Shown here one piece after another: positions 48,082-56,561 of a DNA stretch of 64,000 nucleotides. Numbering within the stretch: position 1 is the stretch's first letter; each line of letters begins with the position of its first letter. The DNA is taken from assembly GCA_028866155.1 (NCBI GenBank), contig JAGWIT010000001.1, positions 14,735-78,734 of the forward strand. Reading direction: 5' to 3'. Both the position numbers and the translations under genes were made by a program. The notes beneath the pieces were generated by a model. It did no database searches, was not told the DNA's origin, and saw only the letters and a program-made list of their open reading frames with translations. This stretch comes from Patescibacteria group bacterium. Its GTDB lineage: Bacteria > Patescibacteriota > Minisyncoccia > Phycocordibacterales > SBAW01.

Positions 48082-48972
48082 TCACGACGCAACCTCCTCT
48101 TGTGCCGCTTCAAGCGCATCTAAAACCGGCCCGAGGTTGCCGGCCAAAATGCCCGGCAAATTGTGCCAGCTCTCTTTGAGCCGGTGGTCGGTCAGGCGGT
48201 CTTGCAGGCTGTTGTAGGTGCGGATCTTCTCGCTACGGTCGCCGGTGCCAATTTGACCTTTGCGCAGTTCGGCGTGTTTTTTTGCCTCCTCTTCTTCCTG
48301 CAGGGCCTCGAGCTTGGCCATGAGCACGGCCATCGCGCGCTCGCGGTTGGCGTTCTGCGAGCGCTCCTCCTGCGAGCGCGCCTCAAGGCCGGTCGGGCGG
48401 TGGACCAAACGCACGGCCGTCTCGACCTTGTTGACGTTTTGGCCGCCGGCGCCGCCCGCGCGCGAAAACTCCATGTCGATGTCGGCCGGATTTAAATCAA
48501 ATTTGTGTTTTTTGCGGATGGGCAAAATAGCGACCGATGCGGTCGAGGTGTGGATGCGGCCGGATTTCTCGGTCGCGGGTACGCGCTGTATCCGGTGCAC
48601 GCCGGTCTCAAAGCGCAGGCGCTTGTAGACGCCGAGGCCCTTTATCTCGAACGCGGCCTCTTTGTAGCCGCCGAGGTCGGTCTTGCTCTCATACAGCGTG
48701 CGGACATGCCATACCTGCTGTGCCGCATAGGCGCGATACATCGTGGCCAATTGCTCGGCAAACAAAGCCGCCTCTTCGCCGCCGGCGCCCGCGCGCACCT
48801 CGAGCACCGCCTCGTTGGGGAATTCTTCGCTCCCCTCTTCTTCTTTCAGAATGGCATCCATTTGGGTAATGAGCTCCTGCCTATCCGACTCGTTGCTCAA
48901 ATATTGCAACGTGGCCGCCATGTAGGCGGTCTTGGGGTTGCTTTTGTAGCGGGAGAGGTCCGCCTCGTTCAT
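48082..48972 (-). CDS. prfA: Peptide chain release factor 1
   Basis: 296 residues, about 60 shorter than E. coli RF1, mostly at the N-terminus. Stop-codon recognition loop RVPATEKSGRIHTS (PAT of RF1) and the GGQ motif in SRAGGAGGQNVNKVETAVRL. Reads UAA and UAG. It begins one base before the rpmE stop on the same strand. TGA stops are used by other genes here, so an RF2 is expected elsewhere. Confidence 0.95.
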   Translation of the reverse strand: MNEADLSRYKSNPKTAYMAATLQYLSNESDRQELITQMDAILKEEEGSEEFPNEAVLEVRAGAGGEEAALFAEQLATMYRAYAAQQVWHVRTLYESKTDLGGYKEAAFEIKGLGVYKRLRFETGVHRIQRVPATEKSGRIHTSTASVAILPIRKKHKFDLNPADIDMEFSRAGGAGGQNVNKVETAVRLVHRPTGLEARSQEERSQNANRERAMAVLMAKLEALQEEEEAKKHAELRKGQIGTGDRSEKIRTYNSLQDRLTDHRLKESWHNLPGILAGNLGPVLDALEAAQEEVAS

Positions 48973-49194
48973 CTACTTTGATTTCTTCTTAGTCGCGGCG
49001 GCGCGGCGCGCCTTAAACTTCTCAACACGTCCGGCGGTGTCGAGGATCTTGTCGTTGCCGGTGTAGAACGGATGGCAGTTGGAGCAGATTTCAACCTCCA
49101 ATTTTTCTTTAGTAGAGCCAACGGTAAAGACACGCCCGCATGCGCAGGTGACCTTGGCCTCAGGGAAGTAGGTCGGGTGCATATCCGTTTTCAT
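48973..49194 (-). CDS. rpmE: 50S ribosomal protein L31
   Basis: 73 residues. MKTDMHPTYFPEAKVTCACG and CSNCHPFYTG match zinc-type L31 with four Cys/His ligands; a basic tail follows. Start at the ATG at 49194, fixed by the TATAAT box 6 nt upstream. First gene of rpmE-prfA. Confidence 0.95.
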   Translation of the reverse strand: MKTDMHPTYFPEAKVTCACGRVFTVGSTKEKLEVEICSNCHPFYTGNDKILDTAGRVEKFKARRAAATKKKSK

Positions 49195-49200
49195 GGCTGC

Positions 49201-49206
49201 ATTATA
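49201..49206 (-). promoter_or_regulatory. Leaderless-type promoter of rpmE-prfA
   Basis: TATAAT on the minus strand, 6 nt before the ATG, with TTGCAC at -35 (49229-49224) and a 17-nt spacer. Confidence 0.7.
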
Positions 49207-49229
49207 GCATCGAAAATTGCGGCGTGCAA

Positions 49230-50681
49230 CTAACACTGTCCGTAGTAGAGCGTGTTGGCCTTCATCGCGGCTGCATCATTGCTGCCCGTTATCGTGTCGA
49301 TATTCTCCTGAATTTGGAGTTCATAACAGAGCACCGCATTGCCGTAGAACTGGAGCGACCGGTTGCCCGAGTTGCCGCAGCCCGCGAGGTAGCACATCGC
49401 CGCTTTAAACTCGGCCGCCGGAGTTTTGGCGTCGGCGTTATCGTCGGTTAAGTAGAGCGCCGACGCCATGAACGCGTCCCCCGGGTCCCACGGATTGGGC
49501 GGCGTATCGCCGGTAAGCTTGCCGATGCGGTCTTTTGAGGAATCGTAGTGATAATCGGGTTTGACATAGCCCGCATACAAAGCCCATGTTGACGGGATAA
49601 ACTGCGCCGGGCCCATGGCGCCGCCCCAGCCGTACCATGCTTTGGCCGACACCGGCATCTGGGCCGGGTCGAGCCCGAGACTGCGGGTAATCGCCACGAA
49701 TACCGGCACGTCGCGCGTCGGGCTCATGTCGGTGGTATATGAACCGCTGCCGACGTTCTCCCCCAGGTCGCTTTCTTCGGTGATGATGCCAAGCAGGAAC
49801 GCCGGGCGGATGCCAGTTTTGGCGGCAGCCGCGTTGGCGTAGTCGAGCGCTTTGCCGAATGGGATAGCTGCCGACCCGTTGAGCTGAAAGAGCGCCGAGC
49901 GGATTTGTGCCGCGGTCTTTTGATTGGCGGCGATGAGTTTTTGATAATTGGCCTCCTGCCCTTTGGTCTCGCTCAGCAGCTGGTTCTCCTGCGCCTGCTG
50001 GGCTTCAACCTGCTTTTCTTGCAGGGCCTGCACCTGCCGCAGCTGGCTCTCCTGCTCGCGCTGGGTTTCAAGGTCGGCCTCCTGCGCTTGCGTCACCTGC
50101 GTGGTACTGCTGATTTGCGTGAACGACTCTTGCATCCGGCTGTCGATCTGGTCAAAGGTGTCGAGGTCCGAAAAAAAGCCCGACAAGCTGCTCGCCGAGA
50201 GCATCGCCACCACGAGCGAGGTGCTTTCGAGCTGGTCCTTCTCGCGCAAAATACCCGCAAGCGAATCCTTCTCGGCATTGAGCTGCGAGTTGAGGCCGAA
50301 GATCGTGTTTTCTTTATCGGTGATGCCGGCGGTCAGCTGCTGGATATTGAGGTCGCGCGCTTGTATGGCGAGCTTGGCCGACTTGATTTGAGCATTGAGT
50401 ATCGCAACGGTATTTTGCAAAGATTCGCTCTTGGCCTCGGTTTGGGTCAAAATAGTTTGTTGCTGGGCTATTTGAGCGTTGATGGCATCGAGTTGGTTTT
50501 GGAGCTGTTGGCGGTAATTATCAACCTGCGAAGAGCCGCTGGTGTCGGCAAGCGCGCCCCCAGTCGAGGCAGTGCTTTGCGCCTGCGCCGTCTGGGGTTG
50601 GCGATTGAGGAGGATAATAAAGCCCGCCAGCACCGCAACAATGAGTAAGGCGCCTAAGCCCTGCGCCATTTTTTTGCCCAT
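49230..50681 (-). CDS. Lytic transglycosylase with coiled-coil N-terminus
   Basis: 483 residues. Signal/anchor (GLGALLIVAVLAGFIILL), then about 230 residues of coiled coil rich in Gln and Glu, similar in layout to CwlO/EnvC-type murein-hydrolase regulators, and a C-terminal MltB/SLT_2-like transglycosylase domain with catalytic Glu in GIITEESDLG and the GAMGPAQFIPSTWALY motif. Cleaves peptidoglycan, so a murein wall is implied. A TACAAT box ends 6 nt before the ATG. Confidence 0.85.
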   Translation of the reverse strand: MGKKMAQGLGALLIVAVLAGFIILLNRQPQTAQAQSTASTGGALADTSGSSQVDNYRQQLQNQLDAINAQIAQQQTILTQTEAKSESLQNTVAILNAQIKSAKLAIQARDLNIQQLTAGITDKENTIFGLNSQLNAEKDSLAGILREKDQLESTSLVVAMLSASSLSGFFSDLDTFDQIDSRMQESFTQISSTTQVTQAQEADLETQREQESQLRQVQALQEKQVEAQQAQENQLLSETKGQEANYQKLIAANQKTAAQIRSALFQLNGSAAIPFGKALDYANAAAAKTGIRPAFLLGIITEESDLGENVGSGSYTTDMSPTRDVPVFVAITRSLGLDPAQMPVSAKAWYGWGGAMGPAQFIPSTWALYAGYVKPDYHYDSSKDRIGKLTGDTPPNPWDPGDAFMASALYLTDDNADAKTPAAEFKAAMCYLAGCGNSGNRSLQFYGNAVLCYELQIQENIDTITGSNDAAAMKANTLYYGQC

Positions 50682-50687
50682 CCGACT

Positions 50688-50693
50688 ATTGTA
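50688..50693 (-). promoter_or_regulatory. Leaderless-type -10 box (TACAAT) for the lytic transglycosylase gene
   Basis: TACAAT on the minus strand, 6 nt before the ATG at 50681. Confidence 0.5.
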
Positions 50694-50748
50694 TCAAATT
50701 TTTCACTGAGTTTTCACGCTTTCTGAAGGGCTCATTTACAAAGCTTTT

Positions 50749-51336
50749 TTAGTTTTTTTGAAATCGTTGGCCAAAAAATGCGAGACTGCCTATCGAACCC
50801 GTTATGATGAAAAAATAGATTGGGTATATCAGATTGGCTATGTCAATCTTGGTTGTGGAAAGTATCCCCAACGCCGACGCCACAGTGACTAAATACCAGG
50901 CAACCGCCGTCTCGGACTGCGGCTCTTTGTAGGTTTTAACTATCGTCGGTATAGAGGCCAGAAGATCAGCGCTCACGGCAAGGACGAGGGCAAAAATAGA
51001 ATTTCTCGTCGCCCACCACAGCACTATGGCGGCAATCGCAAAAAATAAGCAGGTCCAATCGACCCAGCTGTATCCTTTATATCCGTATCCGGTTGCCGAA
51101 AGAATAACCACTAAAATGGTATTAAAGGTCATCGCGACGATAAAAAGAAGAGACCACGAAGCGCCGGCGCTTATTTGTGCGCCAATAGCGATAACCTGCA
51201 AAAGCGTCCACAAAGACCAAGAAACAATATTGGGGCGCGTCGTCCCCTTTAGCATGTCGCGGATATAAGGAATGACTGAACCAATCTGAACGACGCCCGA
51301 AAGAACGCCGACCACCGCATGCCAGTCAAAAGTCAT
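50749..51336 (-). CDS. Polytopic membrane protein, PQ-loop/SWEET-like
   Basis: 195 residues from MTFDWHAVVGVLSG, with about six to seven hydrophobic helices. Two similar segments (VIPYIRDMLKGTTRPNIVSWSLW and ASIPTIVKTYKEPQSETAVAWYL) look like the repeated Pro-containing helix pair of PQ-loop/SemiSWEET transporters. The assignment is by pattern only. The ATG at 51336 is chosen because a GATACT box ends 6 nt upstream. Confidence 0.6.
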   Translation of the reverse strand: MTFDWHAVVGVLSGVVQIGSVIPYIRDMLKGTTRPNIVSWSLWTLLQVIAIGAQISAGASWSLLFIVAMTFNTILVVILSATGYGYKGYSWVDWTCLFFAIAAIVLWWATRNSIFALVLAVSADLLASIPTIVKTYKEPQSETAVAWYLVTVASALGILSTTKIDIANLIYPIYFFIITGSIGSLAFFGQRFQKN

Positions 51337-51342
51337 AACCTT

Positions 51343-51348
51343 AGTATC
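51343..51348 (-). promoter_or_regulatory. Leaderless-type -10 box (GATACT) for the PQ-loop-like gene
   Basis: GATACT on the minus strand, 6 nt before the ATG at 51336; weaker match than the others. Confidence 0.4.
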
Positions 51349-51450
51349 CCACAAATAAAAATTCCAATTTTCATGCACTCAGCATAACTAAATATGATGA
51401 CTTGATATATCAAGCCGGTGTTACCTTGCATTTAGCAATTTAGCAAAACA

Positions 51451-51475
51451 AAAAAACCCGACAAAATGTCGGGTT
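51451..51475 (-). terminator. Terminator of rplY
   Basis: AACCCGACA-TTT-TGTCGGGTT hairpin followed by TTTTT on the minus strand, immediately after the stop codon. Confidence 0.8.
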
Positions 51476-51479
51476 TTGG

Positions 51480-52130
51480 TTACTCTTTTTTCTCGCCCTC
51501 GGGCGCGGCTTCCTCTTCTTTCTTGCCCCTCTCTTCGGAGATCTCTATTGCCGAGAGATCAGCAGGCGCCGCCTCTTCAACCTCTTCTTGGGCGACCGAT
51601 ATCATTGCAACCACCTCGTCGAGGTCGACCGAGATTTTGGCCGACGCGGGGAGCTTGAGGTCGCTCACTTTGATTTGGTCTTCAAGGGTGGCGAGTTTTG
51701 ACACATCAACATGTATTGCCTGCGGGAGATCTTTTGGCTCGCATTCAAGTTCGAGCTCGTGCATGACCTTGGTGAGGATGCCGCCAAGGTCTTTGACGGC
51801 CGGGCTGACACCGTCGAACTCAAGCGGCACAGACACGGTGACGGTCTGGCCCTTTTCTATCGCATAAAAATCGGCGTGCAGAGGCTCGCCCGACACGGCG
51901 TCAAAGTCGACATCGTGAATGAGGGCGTCTTTGGCAGTATTACCCAGACCGGTAAGCGAAATGACCGATGACTCGCCCGCCGCGTGGTAGACCTTTTTAA
52001 ACGTCTTGAGGTCGACCGAGATGGGGGTCGACTCCTGCGAGCGGCCGTAGACGACCGCGGGCAAAACGCCCTTGTTTCTCAAGGTATTCCCGCCCATCTT
52101 TAAATCGCGCTTTTCTACGGCAAGCTCCAT
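51480..52130 (-). CDS. rplY: 50S ribosomal protein L25 (CTC family)
   Basis: 216 residues: an N-terminal L25 domain (VEKRDLKMGGNTLRNKGVLPAVVYG) binding 5S rRNA and the C-terminal beta-barrel TL5/CTC domain, then an acidic Glu-rich tail. A TATAGT box lies 10 nt before the ATG. Single-gene unit with its own terminator. Confidence 0.94.
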   Translation of the reverse strand: MELAVEKRDLKMGGNTLRNKGVLPAVVYGRSQESTPISVDLKTFKKVYHAAGESSVISLTGLGNTAKDALIHDVDFDAVSGEPLHADFYAIEKGQTVTVSVPLEFDGVSPAVKDLGGILTKVMHELELECEPKDLPQAIHVDVSKLATLEDQIKVSDLKLPASAKISVDLDEVVAMISVAQEEVEEAAPADLSAIEISEERGKKEEEAAPEGEKKE

Positions 52131-52170
52131 ATGTCGCGATACTATAGAGGATTTTTAACTTTTATGCAAC

Positions 52171-53022
52171 TTACTGGCCTGCGAACACTCGCATCTTTTT
52201 CATCAAAAATTTCTGCATCGCTTCGACCGGCGGGGTGAGGAATTTATAGGGCGTCGTTTCTTCCCCTTTGAGCGACTCGCGCAAGCTATCGCGGTAGAGC
52301 ACGCGCAGCTCGGTGTTGATGTGCACCACCGCGACCCCCGCTTTGATACACGCCCAGATGTCGTCCTCGGTGTTGCCGGAGGCGCCATGAAGCACGAGCG
52401 GAATGTTGACCGCGGCGCTTATTTCTTTGACCCGGTCCGGGTGGAGCCGCGGCTCGGCGGCGTTTTTGAGCATGCCGTGAATGTTGCCCACCGCGGGGGC
52501 GAAGCAGTCCACACCCGTTGCCTCGACAAATTTTTTTGCGTCATCGGCGATGGTTAGGTTGGCCTCGGTGACGCCCTCGGGCAGAGAGTCCAGCTCTTTT
52601 GACGACTGGCCGATATAGCCGAGCTCGCCCTCCACAACGACGTCGCGGCCCGACGCGAGCGCATACTTAACGCATGCGGCCAGGAGATTTATATTTTCAT
52701 CGAGCGGCAGTTTTGCCCCGTCGACGACTGCCGAGTCGACCCCGCCCGCGATAGCTTGCTGAACCTTCTCGACGCTATAGGTGTGGTCGGCGTTCAAAAA
52801 TATATCGATGCCCTGAGCGCGGTAGAGGTCGACAAGCACGCGGGCATGATTGACTGGGAAGTACTCGCGCTCGCCCTCGGAGAGACCCGCGATTACGGCC
52901 AAGCTGGTCTCTTTTGCCGCCAACGCAATGGCGCGGAGCTGGTTGCTGTCGGAGAAGTTAAAATGCCCGATGGCCTTGCCCGCGGCTTTGTACTCGTTGA
53001 TGGTTTGTCTCAAGGACTGCAT
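52171..53022 (-). CDS. fba: Fructose-bisphosphate aldolase, class II
   Basis: 283 residues; zinc-dependent aldolase splitting fructose-1,6-bisphosphate. GHFNFSDSNQLRAI, NADHTYSVEKVQQAI (zinc His), VEGELGYIG, and PLVLHGASGNTEDDI with the second zinc His are present. Divergent from the PfkB-family kinase. Together with gap and the transketolase cluster it belongs to central carbon metabolism. Confidence 0.93.
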   Translation of the reverse strand: MQSLRQTINEYKAAGKAIGHFNFSDSNQLRAIALAAKETSLAVIAGLSEGEREYFPVNHARVLVDLYRAQGIDIFLNADHTYSVEKVQQAIAGGVDSAVVDGAKLPLDENINLLAACVKYALASGRDVVVEGELGYIGQSSKELDSLPEGVTEANLTIADDAKKFVEATGVDCFAPAVGNIHGMLKNAAEPRLHPDRVKEISAAVNIPLVLHGASGNTEDDIWACIKAGVAVVHINTELRVLYRDSLRESLKGEETTPYKFLTPPVEAMQKFLMKKMRVFAGQ

Positions 53023-53058
53023 AGCTTCGCAAAAGTTTTTTTGCTACGCTTTCCATTA

Positions 53059-53064
53059 TATAAT
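53059..53064 (+). promoter_or_regulatory. Leaderless-type -10 box (TATAAT) for the PfkB kinase gene
   Basis: Perfect TATAAT, 6 nt before the ATG at 53071. Confidence 0.65.
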
Positions 53065-53070
53065 AGAAAT

Positions 53071-54063
53071 ATGGACTTCCTTGCCGTGGGCGACATTGTT
53101 ATCGATGCCTTCATCAAGCTCAAGGATGCGAGAGTTCATTGCAACATTAACAACGAAAACTGCGAGATATGCATGCGCTGGGGCGACAAAATCCCTTATG
53201 AGTTGGCGGTCACGGTGCCGGCGGTCGGCAATTCGTCCAACGCCGCGGTCGCGGCCGCGCGCCTGGGGCTCTCATCGGCGTTGCGCGCGTATGTCGGCAA
53301 CGACCAATACGGCCAGGAGTGCCTCGCCTCGCTTGTGCGCGACAAAGTCGATATCGCCCATGTCGAGAAGTCCGAAGGCAAGAACACCAACTACCACTAC
53401 GTGCTGTGGTACGATGACAACCGCACTATTTTGGTAAAGCACGAGACGTTCGAGTATACCGTTCCCTCGCTTCGTTCGGGACCTGCGTGGCTCTACCTCT
53501 CCTCCCTCGGCGAAAATTCGCTCCCCTATCACTATGCGCTTGTCGAGCAGCTCAAGCGCTGGCCTGAAACTAAATTGGCGTTTCAACCCGGCACCTACCA
53601 GATGAAGTTCGGGCGCGAGGCGCTAAAAGTTGTGTACGCGCGCGCCGATATTTTCTTTTGCAATAAAGAGGAAGCCGAACGGATCTTAGAAAAGCCCGCG
53701 GGCAGCGATATCAAAGAACTGCTTGCAGGCATGCAAGCGCTCGGACCAAAGATCGTGGTCATTACCGACGACAAGCGCGGATGCTACTCGAGAGACGCGA
53801 GCGGCGCGATGCTCCATTGTCCGCGCTACCCCGACCCGCGGCCGCCGTTTGAGATTACCGGCGCGGGCGACGCGCTCGCGTCAGGCACAACCTCAGCGCT
53901 CGCGCTTGGATTGCCGCTGAGCGAGGCCCTCAAGTGGGGCTCGGTGAACGCCTCGGCTGTGTTGCAGGAGATAGGCGCGCAAAAAGGCCTGCTCGCGCGC
54001 GAGCAGCTCGAGCATAATGTGGCCAACCCCCCCGCGCCATGGGAGTTGCAAAAGCTTGAGTAA
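53071..54063 (+). CDS. PfkB-family carbohydrate kinase
   Basis: 330 residues of the ribokinase fold: MDFLAVGDIVIDAF at the N-terminus, VGNSSNAAVAAARLGL (substrate loop), and FEITGAGDALASGTTSALALG, the anion-hole/catalytic-Asp signature. Substrate could be a sugar or nucleoside; the divergent fba makes a sugar phosphate plausible. A Cys pair (CNINNENCEIC) near residue 25 is unusual for the family. An imperfect palindrome at 53461-53482 adds VPSLRSGPA in frame. Confidence 0.88.
   Translation: MDFLAVGDIVIDAFIKLKDARVHCNINNENCEICMRWGDKIPYELAVTVPAVGNSSNAAVAAARLGLSSALRAYVGNDQYGQECLASLVRDKVDIAHVEKSEGKNTNYHYVLWYDDNRTILVKHETFEYTVPSLRSGPAWLYLSSLGENSLPYHYALVEQLKRWPETKLAFQPGTYQMKFGREALKVVYARADIFFCNKEEAERILEKPAGSDIKELLAGMQALGPKIVVITDDKRGCYSRDASGAMLHCPRYPDPRPPFEITGAGDALASGTTSALALGLPLSEALKWGSVNASAVLQEIGAQKGLLAREQLEHNVANPPAPWELQKLE
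53461..53482. repeat. Imperfect palindrome inside the PfkB kinase gene
   Basis: GTTCCCTCGCTTCGTTCGGG followed by AC: outer GT..CCC/GGG..AC arms with an inner CG-TTC-CG-like core. In frame. Looks like a degenerate copy of a short palindromic element; weaker than the others. Confidence 0.35.
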
Positions 54064-54071
54064 GTTTTTTT

Positions 54072-54097
54072 TATACTGCGGCAAGATAAAAACGGAG
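54072..54097 (+). promoter_or_regulatory. -10 box and Shine-Dalgarno site of gmk
   Basis: TATACT at 54072-54077, then a short leader with GGAG at 54094-54097, 4 nt before the ATG at 54102. One of the core genes here that does carry a leader. Confidence 0.5.
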
Positions 54098-54101
54098 ACC
54101 C

Positions 54102-54686
54102 ATGATATACGCACTGGTCGGCGCTTCGGGAGCGGGCAAAACGACTCTCTTGCACAATTTAATACAAAAACTTCCCGAAGCGCAGCCTCTTTTGAGCTTT
54201 ACTACGCGCGGCAAGCGTCCAAACGATGTCGACGGCGAGTACGAATACGTGAGCGAAGGCAACTTCGACACGATGCAAGCCGCAGATGAGTTCTTATGGA
54301 CGGCCGGAGCGCGCGGCAAACGCTACGCCACGCGCAAGTCGGATGTCGAGCAGGCACTCGCAGAAGGACTTTACTTCCCCATCTTGGTGCCGGACGTGCT
54401 TAAAACGCTCCATGAGTTCGCCTTCTGTAGGGGCAAGCAAAAATCTCTACATTTTATATATCTGCGGCTTGAAGACGAAGACGAGCAGGCCCGCAGATTG
54501 ACCGAGCGCGGCGACAGTCCCGAGAGCATCCAAAAAAGCTTGAGCGAATCAAAGCTGTGGAACGAGCAGGCTCAAACGCTTGGTATCCGCCTTACCGTCA
54601 TCGACGCCGCGCAATCGCCCAAAAAAATATGCGAAGCGGCGTTGGCCATTATTGAACACGAAGAATCTGCCGCCGCTACATCGTAG
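54102..54686 (+). CDS. gmk: Guanylate kinase-like protein
   Basis: 194 residues; phosphorylates GMP to GDP if the assignment holds. P-loop GASGAGKTTLL, then LLSFTTRGKRPNDVDGEYEYV, which matches the GMP-binding S-x-TTR-x-x-R-x-x-E region. The middle part departs from the usual VQGA segment and includes FCRGKQKS encoded by TGTAGGGGCAAG (54426-54437), perhaps another small insert. C-terminal LERxxxR-type lid region is diverged (LEDEDEQARRLTERGDSPE). Confidence 0.82.
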   Translation: MIYALVGASGAGKTTLLHNLIQKLPEAQPLLSFTTRGKRPNDVDGEYEYVSEGNFDTMQAADEFLWTAGARGKRYATRKSDVEQALAEGLYFPILVPDVLKTLHEFAFCRGKQKSLHFIYLRLEDEDEQARRLTERGDSPESIQKSLSESKLWNEQAQTLGIRLTVIDAAQSPKKICEAALAIIEHEESAAATS

Positions 54687-54699
54687 CGGCATTTTTTTT
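54672..54699 (+). terminator. Terminator between gmk and the transketolase genes
   Basis: Perfect 8-bp stem GCCGCTAC/GTAGCGGC with an ATC loop and eight T's; it overlaps both convergent stop codons. Confidence 0.8.
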
Positions 54700-55680
54700 G
54701 CGCGCCACAACCTTGGCAACCGCCGCCGAAATATGCGGCGCGCTGAGGCCATAGTGCTCGATAAGTTCTGCCGGATCTCCCGATTGGCCGAACTGATCTT
54801 GCACGCCGACAAACTCGATCGGCACCGGACACTGCGCCGCCAGCAATTCGGCGATAGCGCTGCCCATGCCGCCCGCGGCTTGATGCTCCTCGACCGTCAC
54901 CACCGCCCCCGCGCTTTTGGCTGCGGCAATAATTGCCTCTTGGTCGAGCGGCTTTATCGTGTGGACATTGACGACGATCGAGGGCGCCGCGTGCTCGAGC
55001 TCCTTGGCCGCCATGAGTGCGTGATACAAAAGCGGGCCGGTCGCAAAAATCGCGACAGCCGGCGCATGCCCGGATTCCCACACCGTTTGCGCTTTTCCTA
55101 TTTCAAATGGAGTTTCGGCGGTGGTTATAAGAGGCGTGCTCGCGCGCGCGAGGCGGATGTAGACGGGCCCCGGCGTTGCCGCGGCGGCGAACGTTGCCTT
55201 GCGCGCCTCCTCGACATCGCACGGCGAGATGACGGTCATGTTGGGCTGTACGCGCATCAAAGCGATGTCCTCTAAAGCCTGATGGGTGGCGCCGTCGGGC
55301 CCGACCGACAGCCCGGCGTGGGAGCCGGCAATTTTGACCGGCACATTATTTAAAGCGATGGTCGTTCGAATTTGCTCGTTGTTGCGGCCCGGCGAGAAGG
55401 TCGCATAGGAGGTAATAAACGGGATTTTGCCATAGTTGGCCAAACCGCTCCCGATGGTCGCCAAATTTTGCTCGGCGACGCCCATCTCGATGTACCGGTC
55501 CGGATATTTTTCTTTAAACGGCAGAACGCGGGTGCTCTCGGCCAAGTCGGCGCACAAAACAACGACGTTCGGATTCTTCTCGCCCAATTCGAGCAGGCCT
55601 TTGCCAAACCCGTCGCGGGTGGGCGCCTGTTCTTTGGCGTCAAACAAATCTTCTCTCAATTTTGCATCCGGGTTCAGCAT
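54676..55680 (-). CDS. Transketolase, C-terminal subunit
   Basis: 334 residues carrying the pyrimidine-binding and C-terminal domains. The TPP-activating Glu is in YIEMGVAEQNLATIGSGLA; later GPDGATHQALEDIALMR and the C-terminal domain GGMGSAIAELLA follow. The partner N-terminal subunit is encoded immediately upstream (26 nt), so the enzyme is split in two chains, as in many archaea and CPR bacteria. Transfers two-carbon units in the non-oxidative pentose phosphate pathway. Confidence 0.93.
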   Translation of the reverse strand: MLNPDAKLREDLFDAKEQAPTRDGFGKGLLELGEKNPNVVVLCADLAESTRVLPFKEKYPDRYIEMGVAEQNLATIGSGLANYGKIPFITSYATFSPGRNNEQIRTTIALNNVPVKIAGSHAGLSVGPDGATHQALEDIALMRVQPNMTVISPCDVEEARKATFAAAATPGPVYIRLARASTPLITTAETPFEIGKAQTVWESGHAPAVAIFATGPLLYHALMAAKELEHAAPSIVVNVHTIKPLDQEAIIAAAKSAGAVVTVEEHQAAGGMGSAIAELLAAQCPVPIEFVGVQDQFGQSGDPAELIEHYGLSAPHISAAVAKVVARKKNAATM

Positions 55681-55706
55681 ATACGTTTTATATGATGAAT
55701 AATAAA

Positions 55707-56561
55707 TTATTCATGCTCGCTCATAATCTTGCCTTTGAGCGTGCGGAGTTCGTCGAGGAATTTTTTGGCCTCTTCTTTGGTCGGCGGCTTGCCGTGCCAG
55801 TGATAGTCAAATTCTATTTCTTTTATCCCTTTGCCGGGGATGGTGTGCGCTATGATGACGGTTGGCTTTTCATAAATCGCTTTTGCTTCGTCTACCTGTT
55901 CGATAAAGGCCGCGATATTGTTGCCGTCGCACTCAAGCACATGCCATCCGAACGCTTCGTATTTGTCGCGCAAATTCTCAAGCGGCATCACCTGCTCGGT
56001 CATGCCGTTGATTTGGATATTGTTGCGGTCAATCACCGCCGTGAGGTTGCTTAATTTGTTGTTGCCTGCGAACATGGCCGACTCCCACAAGTTGCCCGCG
56101 TCGTGCTCGCCGTCGGACATGGCGCAGTAGACGCGAAATTTTTTGTTATCCATCCGCGCGCCGTAGGCTATCCCCGCCGCCTGCCCGAGCCCCGAGCCCA
56201 GCGGGCCCGATGTCGTCTCAAGACCCGGCAAACGCAGGCGCTCGGGGTGGCCCTGCAGGCGCGAGCCGAACTTGCGCAGCGTTTTTGTCTCTTCAAGCGG
56301 AAAGTATCCCGCGTGCGCCATTGCCGCGTAGCGCACCGGCACGATGTGGCCATTGCTGAGCAGTAAGCGGTCGCGTTCCTCCCACGCCGGGTTGCCCGGC
56401 ATATGGTTGAGTATATGAAAATAGAACGCGGCAAAAATATCTGCCATGCCCATGGGGCCCGCGGTGTGTCCCGAGCCGGCAGCCACGAGCATCTCGATGA
56501 CGGTCTCGCGGATAGTCTCGGCTTTTAACTCCAGTTCTTTTAATTTTTCTTCGGTAATCAT
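55707..56561 (-). CDS. Transketolase, N-terminal subunit
   Basis: 284 residues with the TPP pyrophosphate-binding domain: GSGHTAGPMGMADIFAAFYF, GPLGSGLGQAAGIAYG, and the metal-binding GDG-like SDGEHDAGNLWESAMFAGNNKL segment followed by DRNNIQING. Starts inside the last codons of rpe (4-nt overlap), indicating translational coupling. Confidence 0.93.
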   Translation of the reverse strand: MITEEKLKELELKAETIRETVIEMLVAAGSGHTAGPMGMADIFAAFYFHILNHMPGNPAWEERDRLLLSNGHIVPVRYAAMAHAGYFPLEETKTLRKFGSRLQGHPERLRLPGLETTSGPLGSGLGQAAGIAYGARMDNKKFRVYCAMSDGEHDAGNLWESAMFAGNNKLSNLTAVIDRNNIQINGMTEQVMPLENLRDKYEAFGWHVLECDGNNIAAFIEQVDEAKAIYEKPTVIIAHTIPGKGIKEIEFDYHWHGKPPTKEEAKKFLDELRTLKGKIMSEHE